From: Tubulanus polymorphus
Lineage: Eukaryota; Nemertea; Palaeonemertea; Tubulaniformes; Tubulanidae
Direction: 5' to 3'
Length of the DNA stretch: 64,000 nucleotides
Assembly: GCF_964204645.1 (NCBI RefSeq)
Contig: NC_134034.1
Coordinates: 3,194,072 to 3,258,071, forward strand
The notes beneath the pieces were generated by a model. It was not told where the DNA came from. It worked only from the letters and a program-made list of their open reading frames with translations, and made no database searches. The position numbers and the translations under genes are program-made. Shown here in pieces: positions 39,558 to 57,893 of the stretch (position 1 is the first letter of the stretch; each line of letters starts with the position of its first letter).

Positions 39558-40704
39558 CTGAGTACTCTCATGAGCAGATGAGAATTAGTTTTGGATCGTA
39601 CTCTAATCCAGGTATAATTCACACCTAGCTTCAACCAGAACCCATACGTGAGACAGTGGAAATACATCTCAGGGGTTGTGTATATCCCTTATTTTAAAAA
39701 AAAGTTTGAAAAATAAAACCTTGTTCACACGCTTGACTATAAAGGGGGTTAGTAGAAACATAACAAACGCACACACTATTTCGAACGATAAATAAAACTC
39801 GAGTCTCATGTCAGCCCCTACTCTGTAGAACAATTAACTAACCCTCAGCTGTTCTTCAAAATACATTTGAAAAAATTCACAGGACTACGCATGTTAGAAT
39901 CCTGAAGCGTGGGGGCTCCCGCAAAAGAGTTCGAGCTACACCAATTTTTAATTCAAAAACCACAAATGCTATACACTTACAGTTAAAGTCCTTTTCCATT
40001 GAATTCCAGTCAAATTGAGCTTTTATTCTCTATTAATTTATTCTCGGCAAAGAATGTTGGCGTTATAGTGTTGACCAGTGGCGTTATAAAAAGATGGCAG
40101 CTTTATAACCATCTTGCTTACCGCCCAAAGCTCACGCCATCGCAAACCGTTCACTACCCAAGATTTCTAGGGCGGACAGGTTGCTGATCGGCTGATTGGC
40201 GTGAGCTTCTGCGGGCAGCAATCAAACCCTGGCAAGTGAAGATGCGTTATAACAGACTTTGACTATGACAACATGCACCTACGCGACATAAAGTGATAAA
40301 ATATTCTTCGCAATTTTTCGCATTCGCCTTAAAACCGGCGTTAAAAGCACAGATTTTTTAAAAATGCATCATGTCGACTCTGACTAAAGATGAATAAATA
40401 AATGGAATGCAGGATTTTGACTAGAAAAACAGGAATCACAAACTTCGATGCGGAAACAACTCTGATAGTTTTAATGACCGAGCGCTTCGCGAGCTCGATG
40501 AAAATGGTAATCATCTTTGAACACTTATATAACACAATATTTTGTCATGTACCTTTTTGGCAGATTAATCGGGTCGACACCGTTGTACAGGACACTTTGA
40601 TTATTTACTTACGGCTAGAGCGAAGACTAGTGATAATGCGGTCAGCGCCCCCTGTTAGTAAAAACAACAAACCGGTAACAAATACACACGCATATAGCAC
40701 TTGG

Positions 40705-40925
40705 TCAGCGTAGGTATCAATCTGCAGGTTGGATTGTCTCAGGTGAAGTCGTGGACACTCAGTTTTCAAAATTGTGCTGATAAAATGTCTAATGTCTGGT
40801 GTTTTTAGTTCATTTTCATTTACAAAAATGTCTCGGGTGAAGTTCCGAACACATGTGAAGTCTCATCCTCCCTTCGCAAGGATTGGAACCTGAACCGGTG
40901 CGAAACCCTGCCACACTAGACCGGA
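40705..40925 (-). repeat. tRNA-derived SINE, second copy
   Basis: Body matches 32,071-32,265 (TGTCTCGGGTGAAGTTCCGA...). The tRNA-like head is more diverged (GGTTCCAATCC; TCTAGTGTGGCAGGG). 39,558-41,830 contains no other supported gene. Confidence 0.6.
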
Positions 40926-41830
40926 CCGGCCTCAAAACTCATTAGTATCCAATGTCAGAGGCGGGATGCAAAGTCCACCGACTGCAGATTGATACCGGCA
41001 AAAAGCTTTCATAAAACTAAGCGAGTATTTTTTACAGGGTTAAACAGCCCCTCGTCTCAAACAACTTGCGACGACGAAGTATGTATAATAATCATTTTTT
41101 GAGCGCAATTTGTTTAAGTACCTACAACAAATAGCACATCGACACATTCATTTTATCAGAAATTCCTAAAACGAAATCGATATGGGGTTCACTTTTCTGC
41201 ACGGCATTGGGTCTAACTATGAACTCAATATGATAGGCCCCTATTTACTATAATTATTCCCGCTTAGTGAAATGAACACCACCCTATCACAGAAAAATTT
41301 CGTAAAGAACTAACTGTACGAAAAACAAATTTTCCTAACTTAAGTAACCTAGGCTTAAATTTGTCCGTCAAGCAGAATTTCACCGGCCCGGCACGACTAG
41401 CATTACGGCATACAAGCCACAAATTCGACTCTAAGAGAACTCTTTTTTACGGTGACAGAGAAACTCTGAGTTAATCAGGAATAAGTACCGAGTTTACAAC
41501 TCGAAATGCTGACAGATAAGAAAAAAAAAAACACCACGATCCAGTTCCACAGAGTGAACGTCAGTTAATTTCCCGATGTTTAAACAACACTAAGGTCATA
41601 TCTAATAACCGCAAATTGGCGATCTGGATATTCTTCTTAAGTACGTTTACACAGAGAACGAATATAACTCCGGTTCTACAAGCGAATGAAGCCGACTCTA
41701 GTTACTATAGTTTAACGATATTCCAACAGTGGTTTTCGGCTGAACGATTCCACACCGATATCACTCGAAAGTAGAGACCCCACTTAATCCCGATATGGTT
41801 CGCCGATAATGCGAGTTAAAACCGACTGAA

Positions 41831-42192
41831 CCCTTTCAGTGCTGACCAAGCAATACCCTAAAGTGCCAGAGATAATCGGAAAATTTGAAAAAATTCAACC
41901 CTAGTGCCTTGCATCCGACAGAACAAGCGTACCATTGTAGTGAATTTACACTTTGGTGCGGTGTATCAAGTCACCAATGCTGGTGCTTATCTTTCAGTAG
42001 AACAACTAGATGCTGATAGCATCAAAATACACCATGATGCAGTGTATCAGCTAAGTCCATCAGTGATTTATACACCGCGCTGAGTGTAGACACACCGAAA
42101 GGGTAATATTAACTAATAAATACGTAATTACATCCATGCACTGCGGTGTACTAGTGAAGTCGATCGCAAATTAATACACCGCACTGAAAGGG
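41831..42192. mobile_element. piggyBac-like MITE, diverged copy 2
   Basis: CCCTTTCAGTGCTGACC and GCACTGAAAGGG ends. Flanks are TGAA/TTCA instead of TTAA duplications, so the site has mutated. Lies just downstream of the secernin stop codon. Confidence 0.6.
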
Positions 42193-42366
42193 TTCATCTG
42201 GTCAATCATTCTGGACCGATGAAATCTATTCGGCGAAAAATCATAGCTAGAGTAAAACCAGTTTTAATCCGGATGATTGCGGAACCGATAAGATTACGTA
42301 CCGCGATCGGGATCGAGCGCGGATCTACTATTTCCGTATCCGTGGATGTTTCCAAAGGGGCGACGA

Positions 42367-47711
<5,345 letters not shown>

Positions 47712-47828
47712 GACCTAACGCAGGGACCTGGACACAGCTGCACGTACCGCTAACCACTGACTTAAAAAATAAAACACGGGATTATTTATTTCTTGACATG
47801 GAACAACATGTTCACTGCTGACTCAGAG

Positions 47829-48714
47829 ACATCTCATGGTTACAGTTCTATCATCAAAGCCACTATGAGATATCTTGTGGTTCCAGTTCAGCCATCATTG
47901 CCACTATGAGATATCTCGTATTTACAATTCAGCCATCATTGCCACTATGAGATATCTTGTAGTTCCAGTTCAGCCATCATTGCCACTATGAGATATCTCG
48001 TAGTTACAATTCAGCCATCATTGCCACTATGAGATATCTTATGATTCCAGTTCAGCCATCATTGCCACTATGAGATATCTTATGATTCCAGTTCAGCCAT
48101 CATTGCCACTATGAGATATCTTATGATTCCAGTTCAGCCATCATTGCCACTATGAGATATCTTATGATTCCAGTTCAGCCATCATTGCCACTATGAGATA
48201 TCTCGTAGTTACAATTCAGCCATCATTGCCACTAGTATATCTTGTAATTCCAGTTCAGCCATCATTGCCACTATGAGATATCTTGTAATGCCAGTTCAGC
48301 CATCATTGCCACTATGAGATATCTTATGATTCCAGTTCAGCCATCATTGCCACTATGAGATATCTTATGATTCCAGTTCAGCCATCATTGCCACTATGAG
48401 ATATCTCGTAGTTACAATTCAGCCATCATTGCCACTAGTATATCTTGTAATTCCAGTTCAGCCATCATTGCCACTATGAGATATCTTGTAATGCCAGTTC
48501 AGCCATCATTGCCACTATGATATATCTCGTAGTTCCAATTCAGCCATCATTGCCACTATGATATATCTCGTAGTTCCAATTCAGCCATCATTGCCACTAT
48601 GAGATATCTCGTAGTTACAATTCAGCCAACATTGCCACTATGAGATATCTTGTAGTTCCAGTTCAGGCATCATTGCCACTATGAGATATCCCATAGTTAC
48701 AAATCAGCCAATGA
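47829..48714. repeat. 41-bp satellite upstream of secernin (about 21 copies)
   Basis: Unit CATTGCCACTATGAGATATCT plus TATGATTCCAGTTCAGCCAT-like half. Starts ~120 bases upstream of the secernin ATG, so it lies in the promoter/5' UTR intron. A few units have TAGTATATC deletions that recur in higher-order order. Confidence 0.9.
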
Positions 48715-49676
48715 CCCTCAGTTGTATGGGCTTCCGCTATCATTCTTCATACTAGCTGAGATCAGAGCGTGGGACACTTCATAGCATTTATGGGAATAGA
48801 ATGGGGATGTGAGGATATACCAGGAGTCGCTGTAGCCACCATGCTTCAATTTCTTCAATAGCCTTACAATGAGACAATGCTATACAATCGCAATCAAGGC
48901 TCATTGCACCAAAAGTGAGCAGCCATCAGGAGTCACTAGTATGCAGTAGCTGCGGCAATAGAGGATTCGACTTGCTGCAAGTGAGGATCCACCAGGTGTC
49001 GCTAGCGTGCAGTAGGGCACCACTACGGAAACATAGGATCCACGAAGTGTCGCCACTAGTAGTAACTCTGTTTTCGGCACTTCAATTTCATAAGTATTCC
49101 AAATCTAAAATCGATTTAACTTTTATCAATTCACAAAACAGTGTCACAAATCTATTGTCCATAGATGTGAAAACCAAACAGCGAAAAATAGAAAGGTGAA
49201 TCTTATATTTATATTAAAAAATCCAGTTGAAATTGAAATGACCCTGGATTAGGATTAGGATTTTATTTACACTCCAACCATTTCTATGGTACATGGAGGG
49301 AGACTAATACAAAGTATACAATATTTGAAATTAACAGAAAGTATGACCTACTGTTAGTCATGCCATCTGGTGGCATAGCCGGTACCTCAATCAAGACTAT
49401 ATTCGGGACATAAATGACATACATCTTCACGAAACAGTGTCACAGATGTGTGGTTTGTCTCTAATCCCTGATACGTATGTTTTCAAGCGAGTGGCGAGGT
49501 TTTAGTATCACTAACAATAATACACATCAGTACATGACTGGACTATACGCCAACACGTTACCATGGTAACAATCCAGCCGCCGCGACAGTCTAGACGATT
49601 GTGACGCTGCGCGTTCGTAAAAATATGCACTACCCGGTTCGGGTACCTGGGAATACACCGGGGCCGGCTCTTCTCT
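48715..49676. other. Non-coding, with minisatellite fragment
   Basis: Contains diverged 77-bp-type units at ~48,915-49,060 and no supported gene. Confidence 0.4.
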
Positions 49677-50000
49677 CTACCGCTAATTCTATATCAAATT
49701 ATTTCCATGAAAAAAATGTCATTCGGATATTCTGGCTGGGCCCAGTGCAGTCGACTAATTCATAGTGAATGAATAGTTTGTGCAAGACTGGTTCTTCAGA
49801 GTGCGAGTGATCAGTAGGCCTACAGACTACATCACAATTTCGATCACTGACGGAATTCGTAGATAGTCCGATGAATGACTAAACCCACAGTCTTATTGAC
49901 TAAACCGAGCCGAACCGCTGAATCTGAACTAAACCTAGTCCGGATACAGACTAAACAAACTGTAGTCCAGCACTGACTGAACGAGTGCAGGACTCCAGTT
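49677..50000 (+). repeat. Segmental duplication, copy 1
   Basis: Matches 52,069-52,281 plus 52,811-52,935. At 49,885 it reads ...CAGTCTTATTGACTAAA without the MITE present in copy 2. Confidence 0.85.
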
Positions 50001-50240
50001 ACACACTGAACCACAGGGCTTTGTTTACTGACTAAACCACCGTCCAGCTTACTGACTAAACTGCAGTCAGTTTACTGACTGACTGAACACAGTTTGGGTA
50101 GAGACTAAACTGCAATTTCGTACTGACTTAATCACAGGATTTCAGTTAGCCTACCGACTAAAGTTACTGCAGCCTAGTACTGACTAGTACAGGACTCTGA
50201 CTAAGCCGCAGTACCATTACTGACTTAACTGCTGATAATT
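49860..50240 (+). repeat. Degenerate ACTGACTAAAC repeats
   Basis: About ten irregularly spaced GACTAAAC(C/T)(G/A)CAGT motifs. A partial copy lies at 52,815-52,935. 50,240-51,050 shows no gene. Confidence 0.6.
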
Positions 50241-51053
50241 CCTCGAGTCTACAGTCATCTAAATTGCACACGTAGCCTACAATGAAGGTAAACCTTATCG
50301 TTTAAAACTTCAGTGCTATTACTGATTGAACTACTGATAATTCCTAGACCTGGACCTTATTTTTTATAACTTTACAAGTCCATAATTTACTAGCTGGGAA
50401 TAATGGTTTTTACTAATTGCCTATTACGAAGACTTAAGCCAGGTGCTACAATCACAATGTGTAGACACTTCACAAATCATACCTGCATGAGACCACACTT
50501 TGAAAATGAGCCTGACCACAATAGAAATAACTAGAGAATTTTCAGATCAGACCGAGATCCTGAAATTCCAGGGCTGGGTTTCATAGATGTGGAAGAAAAA
50601 TAGTCCCTGGGAACATTTTGAAATTCGTCAGTTATAACCATGGTTTCTAATTGTTACTATGATGGTCGTCATCCAGATTGAGGATTAACTAACCCCTAGG
50701 GATAACTTCGATACTCAGTCTATGAAACCGGGCCCTGGAGTTTAAAAACCCCTGAATTTCCAGGAATTCCAGGTTGTGGAATTGATTTTGCTCGATTCGC
50801 TCAATTACCAAGAAATCCAGGCATTCCAGGACGTGTACGAACCCCGAACAGTTTTAAAAACCAACAGTAGACTCTGCATACTTCGGGATACTCGGGACCA
50901 CCTAAAGGATTTCCGAGCAATGTTAAAAAATTGTCTATTTTTTCAATGGTAGGAAAGTATCCTGTAAGCCAAAAAAAAAACTTTAAACAAAAATCTTAAA
51001 TGAATAAACCATTTTCAAAAATATATTTTCTTGTGTACGTCATGTGTCTTTTA

Positions 51054-51550
51054 GGCAAAAAAATATATTCTGTTTCTGGTCAGGCCTCTTTCTGCACAAA
51101 ATGATGCAGTTTTTTTTAATGTTCCTACGTTGGAATATCGAGTGTGGTGGATTAGTCGACTGGAAAAAGTCCGAACGGATGTATAGTAGCCGGCCCTTTC
51201 AAAATCGATATCGATATCATCTAGTTAGTTACCTAATCGTTGATGGTAAGCCCTTTATGACCGGATGGGCTTATACCAATGTGGTTAATATAACATAATA
51301 TGTGGCTTGTGAAAATATCCGATCGTGAAACTAAACCACAGACAGGTTACTGGCTAGTTATCGACATGCTTTTCGTTTTCATTCACAATCAGACAATAGC
51401 AATGAATAGATGGACTAAACTTCCAGTTTGACTAGATGACGCGGTGCGAAAATTTCGAAGCCGATTTTTGTTTCCGAAAAAAAATTTCGAAGCGGGGGTT
51501 CAAGATCGACGCGCCTGCTGACCAGAAACAGAATACATTTTTTGTTTGGC
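51054..51550. repeat. Inverted-repeat remnant
   Basis: GGCAAAAAAATATATTCTGTTTCTGGTCAGGC at ~51,054 is inverted at ~51,511-51,550 (CTGACCAGAAACAGAATACATTTTTTGTTTGGCC). Probably a decayed transposon. Confidence 0.5.
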
Positions 51551-51942
51551 CGTAAGTAAGATTTTAATTTGTCGCGCGTGTACAGACCTACACAGCCAAA
51601 CTGATTTGATCCCTCGACATGTCCTCCATTTCTGTTACCATAACAAAAGCCGGAAAATGAGGTTGTTCAGAATTTCTGATGGATGCGATATTTTTGTCAT
51701 ATTCTTTTCGATATTTAACTGAATAAACGGCAAAGTATTTACTTCCGCTATTTTATTGTACATCATTACTATATATATTATAGTATTAACTAATAAAAAG
51801 TAACAATAAAATCATTTATTGGCTTAAGTGTTCCGATGGGTTAAGGGTCTAAAAGACCCAGAGGGTTTGGGTTAGGGTCCGTTTTACCCCTAGGGATAGG
51901 ATTAGGTTAAGGAGAGGTACTATATCTAGTTAAAACAGTTTC

Positions 51943-52020
51943 AGCGAGCTCCGTGGTCTAGTGGGACGACACTGCGCTAGTAATTTACTGGCCCGGGTTC
52001 GAGTCTCGCTCTATCCGCTC
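51943..52020 (+). repeat. tRNA-like SINE head
   Basis: A box TGGTCTAGTGG (51,954) and B box GGTTCGAGTCT (~51,996) are present, but acceptor and T-stem pairing are poor. Better read as a tRNA-derived SINE head than a working tRNA gene. Confidence 0.5.
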
Positions 52021-52068
52021 TATTTTTCTCTAACTCTGTTCTCCAAACTATCCTTGAATTTTCTAATT

Positions 52069-52935
52069 CTACCGCTAATTCTATATCAAATTATTTCCGT
52101 GGTGAAAACAAATGTCATTCGGATATTCTGGCTGGGTCCAGTGCAGTTGACTAACTCATAGTGAATGAATAGTTTGTGCAAGACTGGTTCTTCAGAGTGC
52201 GAGTGATCAATAGGCCTACAGACTACATCACTGCCGGAAGTCATAGTTAGTCCAATGAATGACTATAAACCCACAGTCTTAGGGGCCGTGCATAAAGTAC
52301 GTACGTCCGTAGGGGGGGTGGGGGGTTCTTAAAATCCGTACAAAAGCGTACAGGGGGAGGGGAGGGGTCAGCTAAAAACGTACATACTTTCCAAGGGGGG
52401 AGGGTTAATATTAATAGTACGTACTTTGTGCACGAAACATATAACTGTGGGTAAACCTGTCTTCCTTTAATGTATAGCAAACACTGCCTTAATTGCGAAA
52501 CCTGGGTCTCACTGGGTTTGTTGCATTCAATATATTATATTTGGATCTCGGGAATTCCCCACTTTCAGTCTTTCATTTCGTCGCCATGGAACATTGTTGA
52601 TCAACATCAGCAGGAACTCAGTTGAACCAGGGTGGATTTTGCCTTCTTTAAACCATTATTCCTGAAAATTCTGTTTTACTGGGGGGGGGGGGTTACCCCT
52701 AAAAGTATGTACGCAAGGGGGGTTATAAAAAAACGTACAATGAGCGTACAAGGGGGAGGGGGGGTTAAAAATATCCGGAAGTCAAGCGTACGTACTTTAT
52801 GCACGGCCCCTTATTGAGTTTGACTAAACTGAGCCAAACCGCTGAATCTGATTACTACTGAACTAAACCGTAGGCTGGGTACAGACTAAACAAACTGTAG
52901 TCCAGCACTGACTGAACGAGTGCAGGACTCCAGTT
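52069..52935 (+). repeat. Segmental duplication, copy 2 (with MITE)
   Basis: High similarity to 49,677-50,000, split by the element at 52,282-52,810. Confidence 0.85.
52282..52810. mobile_element. 529-bp Harbinger-like MITE, perfect 24-bp TIRs, TTA duplication
   Basis: Both ends read GGGGCCGTGCATAAAGTACG then TACG in inverted orientation without mismatch. TTA lies at 52,279-52,281 and 52,811-52,813; the duplicated empty site (49,888 region) has one TTA. The interior is G/C-homopolymer-rich with an extra internal half-terminus near 52,420-52,436. Confidence 0.88.
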
Positions 52936-53160
52936 TTATGGAGCAAAACGATATTCCCAGCTAAGCGCAGTCTACTGTTGTATTTTGACAGCTGTCAAAA
53001 TGTTGTTTTGACAGTTCGCGAACGAATTGATCCCGCGATCGGCGCGACGAAGAAAGCCGATTTTAACGACTTAAAACTACATTTCGCCGATTAATATTAG
53101 AATAGATTGAAATCGGATCGAATTTTAAACTATTCAACGAATAATTCAGGAGAATTTACT

Positions 53161-53340
53161 CACGTTTCGATGCAGAAATTGCGCGTTAAATCGAGTCGAA
53201 AACGACGCCCTTTTCTTGTCTAAATAATCCCCGACGACCGGAAGCTGCGGGTACCGGCTCCAGTGCGCATGCTCGGCACATAAATATCCGGCGACGTGTA
53301 AATAGAAAACTACTTTTAGTGAATCGTCGATTGGGGTATT
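53161..53340 (-). promoter_or_regulatory. Candidate untranslated first exon/promoter of secernin
   Basis: CpG-containing stretch ending in a good donor (AAAC|GTGAGTAAAT at ~53,162) on the secernin strand, ~5.4 kb upstream of the first coding exon. Inference only; it could belong to another transcript. Confidence 0.3.
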
Positions 53341-53364
53341 GAACTTAATAATCGTGATTTTCAC

Positions 53365-55305
53365 CGTAAATGATGGACGTAAAAATTGTAAGAGGTACTA
53401 TTTTTAATAGGTTGATTACTTGTCTTTCCGCCTGGTTAGACTGGTTACCGGTCCAATTCTGCGCCACCTGCTTGCGCAGTCCATCCTCGCTTGCCAGGGG
53501 TCCGGTTTCGCTCGCTTAGACCAACAGCTTGAGTTCCAACCCCTTGTGAAGCTGGCGCAGTCAAACACATATTTGTTAGGATCTTCAAGTATTGCATTTT
53601 GTCACAGTGACAAAGGATGATACTGACCCCCAGGAAAAATGATGTAATAAATGACGATTTATGCGTGTCACTCCAGGCATGCGGCCGCAATTTTCGATTC
53701 AGGCCGCCGGTCATTTTTGTTGGCACAAATAGTCGTTTTGTTTATCCAGAAATCAGAGGACGAAAATTGGAAGCCCGGGTCCAGAGAAAGGGCATTCTCG
53801 GATAAAGCAGCCACGTCAAAGAACTTTAGTGGAACCCCGCTCAATCTAAGAAGAGTTTGCGAAGAACCAATGCAATTTCCGAGAGGACAAGTGTGAAATT
53901 GAAAGGTTTTAATGATCTGTCTCTATCAAAATGGCAACCTTAATGGGAAGCCAGAGGTCCGGACGTCGAGACCATCCCTTAAATCCGGCCTGGAAATGCC
54001 CATCCAGGTTTTTTGCGGTTCATAGACCCAAGTTATTCCATACAAAAATACCACAAATCAATACAACCTAATTGAAAATCGTTCATCGCACCGATTGAAT
54101 TCCACAAATGATGGGGTTTCGGCAATGAAACATGACAAATTGCGGATAGAAAACGAGCTGAACACCTATAGGCCATTACCGGGCCTTCTTTACGTCAGTT
54201 GGCGACGATGATGACCTTTTCCAACACTCTTATTCGCGTGAAGGCTCATGTTCACCGCGTCGGTGTCGCTGTATTTATTTTTCCAATTCCTTGTAATTAT
54301 TCTTTTACAGGAAAAATACAAAATTTTGCAAGATCCTTTTTTTCATATCAAGTTAAAATCAATACGCAGAATCAGTTATTGATCCCATCAGAATAAAATA
54401 TCATACACTTTTAACATGGTATATGTATAACTTAAGTTCACGGTATATGGCACAAAAACGATCAACGCATTCGAACTGATACTGTTCTTGAATTCTATTT
54501 TCACCCCTGCAATATTAGCCAAGGAATCTTTAATCGGTTTTATAGACATTCTCACAAGTATTTCGTGATTTCACCAGTGGAAGTATCATGCGCCATTTCA
54601 CACAAGTGATGTTGCGCTGACCATTACATGGGCCATTTACATTTCAATACATTTTAATACATGCAAAAACATTTTGATATATATAATTTGTTCATTGTGC
54701 AGTTTGGATATATTATGATATGATTTCGTTACATAATTTGATGATGCATTACTAAGTCGATCCAACCGGCCAATTTTGGGCTATAAGAGCAGATTAAATA
54801 TTCATAACTTCTGTTTAGACTCATTTATGGCGCATCGCATTTGTTTGGATAATGTAGTTAGCCAAAAGTTTATATTGTTTTTTTCGATTTTGAATAAACC
54901 AGTTTGAGTGGTAAACAGTAGCGTATTCCTCAGTTCTGCGTATCCGTCACAAGATGTTAAAAAGTGACGTTTGTCTTCGACAACGTTTTCATCGCATTGT
55001 CTGCCGAATCTCCGTTCAGGAGGTATTCCTTTAAAACGACCGGTCTCTACTTCTAGCGGAAATGTACCGTTTCTAATCAGAGCGATTATACGGACCGTTG
55101 ACCGCGTGTCATTTTGGCGGTGACGTAGTTTTCGGGTAAGAATTCGCTCTTAACAGTTATGTAAAATGGTAATTTAGGGAGCTCGTTTATTTGTTTGAGC
55201 CACGTTTGTGCACGATTCCGTTAATACGAGCTAAACAAAGTCTGATAATGTTTTCACGGTTTCATCAGTGTTGTTACCCGCAAACACCATGTATCGTGGT
55301 TATAA
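53365..55305. other. Intergenic, no supported gene
   Basis: Mixed unique sequence and repeat fragments (CATCCTCGCTTGCCAGGGG near 53,468). Confidence 0.4.
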
Positions 55306-56364
55306 TCACAACGCTTTCTGCAGTCTTGAACGACGACATCCAAAACCTTTGAATATTCGTATCGCTTCAGCCCTGAATCTGTCGTTGGTCCCGCAATATA
55401 CGAAATAATTGACGCTCGAATCTAACGGACTCAACACATCGGACCCTATAGGTGATAGACGCATAATCGTGTTATAAACTGAATCACTCGGCCGCGGCAT
55501 GCCTAAGTCAATTAGCATAGCTGTATAAACCCAAAGCGAAGAAGGAAACTCTAAGATGATGAATAAAATGACAATAGCGAGCGTCATTTTAGAAGCTTTT
55601 CGATCGAGGTTGCTGAACTTTGAATCTTGGGTGCCGAGATTTTGTCTATTTTTACCAATTCTTTTCAGCAAAACTATAAGAACGACATTTAGGATTATAA
55701 GCAATAACATCGGTATCAGACTCGAGAAAAATGTCGTCAAAATCTGTTCACCCCAATATTGAAGACCTAGGTGAATACGCTTTAATTTTCTTCGGGCCAG
55801 TATCGGAACGTAAATTCCTGTACATACGTCCAACCAATAGAATAGATGGCTTATATTTACGAAATAAAAAAGACCGAAACAAGCGAAGAAAACGTATTGC
55901 AAGCACACAGATATTAATAAGCGTCGTTTGGTGATGTGAGAATGCGCAAACAGCGGGAAACCGAGACTTGTTACTCGTTCAGCGGCTATCAGAACCGTTA
56001 TCCAGTTCCTCGTCAACTTCGTCGAACGGTTGAAGATAAACATACCGAAATACATCCAATAAAACCCCATAAATCTGCCATCGTGATAATAGCGTTGAAG
56101 CGAAACCCCGTAAACCGCTATATTCAGCAACGGACGAAGGACGTCCCGAAAGAATTTGACAGCGAGAAATGATATATCAGCGACGGCCAAAGCCCTGAGC
56201 AGAAACAGCGACCTGTGCTGCGACGACTGTCGTTTTAGGATCACGATGCTGAGACTGTTGAAGAAGATACCGAACGTTATCAATACGGGCAGAACTGTGA
56301 CTCGCTGTATGAAATCATCGGATATTTCAAGTTTTTTATCGCACTTTGATTCATTTTTCGACAT
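55306..56364 (-). CDS. Rhodopsin-family GPCR, FMRFamide-receptor-like
   Basis: 352 codons, intronless and intact. TM1 contains FFNSLSIVIL with the conserved Asn, TM2 has LAVADISFLAV, and TM3 ends in an ER variant of DRY (AAERVTSLGFPLF). TM5 is IPMLLLIILNVVLIVLL, TM6 is MTLAIVILFIILEFPSSLW, and TM7 is SSVNYFVYCG replacing NPxxY. Typical of the large lineage-expanded peptide GPCR set in invertebrates; ligand unknown. A near-identical start lies in inverse orientation at 63,802. Confidence 0.8.
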   Translation of the reverse strand: MSKNESKCDKKLEISDDFIQRVTVLPVLITFGIFFNSLSIVILKRQSSQHRSLFLLRALAVADISFLAVKFFRDVLRPLLNIAVYGVSLQRYYHDGRFMGFYWMYFGMFIFNRSTKLTRNWITVLIAAERVTSLGFPLFAHSHITKRRLLISVCLQYVFFACFGLFYFVNISHLFYWLDVCTGIYVPILARRKLKRIHLGLQYWGEQILTTFFSSLIPMLLLIILNVVLIVLLKRIGKNRQNLGTQDSKFSNLDRKASKMTLAIVILFIILEFPSSLWVYTAMLIDLGMPRPSDSVYNTIMRLSPIGSDVLSPLDSSVNYFVYCGTNDRFRAEAIRIFKGFGCRRSRLQKAL

Positions 56365-56480
56365 CGCGCGTTTTGCCGCATTAGAAAATATCCATTAACG
56401 TCACGAATGATACGTATATATTGGAGAATCAGCGACGCGGTTAGTCTCACTACCAGACGATATGGGTTTCGATACAACGG
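56365..56480 (-). promoter_or_regulatory. Conserved TATA-containing promoter of the GPCR pair
   Basis: Reverse complement contains CCAATATATACGTA and TTTTCTAATGCGGCAAAACGCGCG before the ATG. The 63,710-63,801 upstream region carries CCAGTATATACGTA and the identical TTTTCTAATGCGGCAAAACG, about 100 bases in all. Confidence 0.5.
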
Positions 56481-57893
56481 TGACTACAGCAAGTAGATCG
56501 AGGGATTTTTCAAAATTCCGAAAAAGCCTGGGTGTTGTATCCGAGTATATCTGTGTCACTGGAGATGCTGGCACCGGTTCGGCGCAAACAAAAATAAATG
56601 TAGACTCTCGTATTCTGGGAGAGTAACAGTCGTGTGGTTCTGAGCCTTCCGTTTTTATTGAACTTGGATATGAAATTTGAAATTTTACGATCAACTTTTC
56701 AAATCCATCTTTCTCGGAAGGGGCGTTGCCTCTGGTTACGTGAGCGGCCGATTCTGTGGTATGAGTTGTGGCTCAGACACACCGGGCGGTTTAGTCGGCC
56801 GACTCATCGCCCGACTCATCGCCCGACTCATCGCCCAGGGTGCCCCCGCTTTAGAGCCAGTATAGGTCTGGATTTGTTTGGAATTTCCCAATTTCCATGA
56901 AAGTGTAGTAAAACGCGGGATTATTGTTCAACACCTGATCTGGGGGATGCAGTCCCATAGGCAGGATTTAGAAAGTGTGATGGTTATTTCACATAAAACG
57001 GCACCTGATATCGAATAACATCACACTGTCTAGGAATTTCGTCCAACGAGCTGCGAAGCGACAGAGTCCCAGCGGCGTCAATAAACTCGAAAATGGCACC
57101 CATAGACCGAATACTCGCAGTAGGAATGGGGCCCTAATGGAGCATTTGGTGGTCTACAGATTGCTTTGGTATTGGCAGCCATCATTATATCTTAGCTTGA
57201 TGTAATTGTTCCTATATTTAATAGCCAATCCAAAAAATAGTGTCCATAAAACCTCGCGTCGATGCAAGTGCATTTTTTGTTAAAAGGGTTCCTCTTACAC
57301 ATAAAATAGCTGCCACGTTAAAGGGCCCTTTTCGTGGAAGGTGTACCCGAGATAAAGAAGTGCCCTTTTTGTCTAAGGTATACTAATGTTCATGTTCGGC
57401 ACAGGCTTTTTATCATCTTAGCTCATTTTCTTCAAGTCATTAGGAAGGGCACGTCAACCGATAAGGTTCTAAGTCCTGAACGCCACGGGTCATGCATGAT
57501 TCTGCTGTCATTGTGATGTCGGTATCCAGAACGAACCAAACTTAGGCAAATATTGTAGTAATCCAACTTTTTCAGATGTATTACAATTAGATATTCTACA
57601 ATTTACGATGGATTCTTGTTCGCGCATACATATTTATATGCAATTTAGTCCCAAGCTTAAAATCAATATGTTACTGAGAATAAACCCGTTTTCATTGGTT
57701 TTTGTGACCTGTGTCAGAATACTAAGAATGGATTTTTCATTTGATGCCAGCTAATGAATTGCAAACTTCCATGGAAATTCTTAATGATTAATAAGGGTAT
57801 CAATTTCACAACATAGACCTGAATGATGCGAGATCAGTACCGTACATTCACAGACAAGTGTAGCCGACATTCTCGCTTGATATTCACGGAGAG
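56481..57893. other. Intergenic
   Basis: Three tandem CGACTCATCGCC units near 56,800; otherwise no supported gene. Confidence 0.4.

Noticed and set aside
51943-52020. Functional tRNA gene
   Set aside because: Boxes A and B are present but stem pairing is poor and no clean cloverleaf forms; SINE head is more likely.
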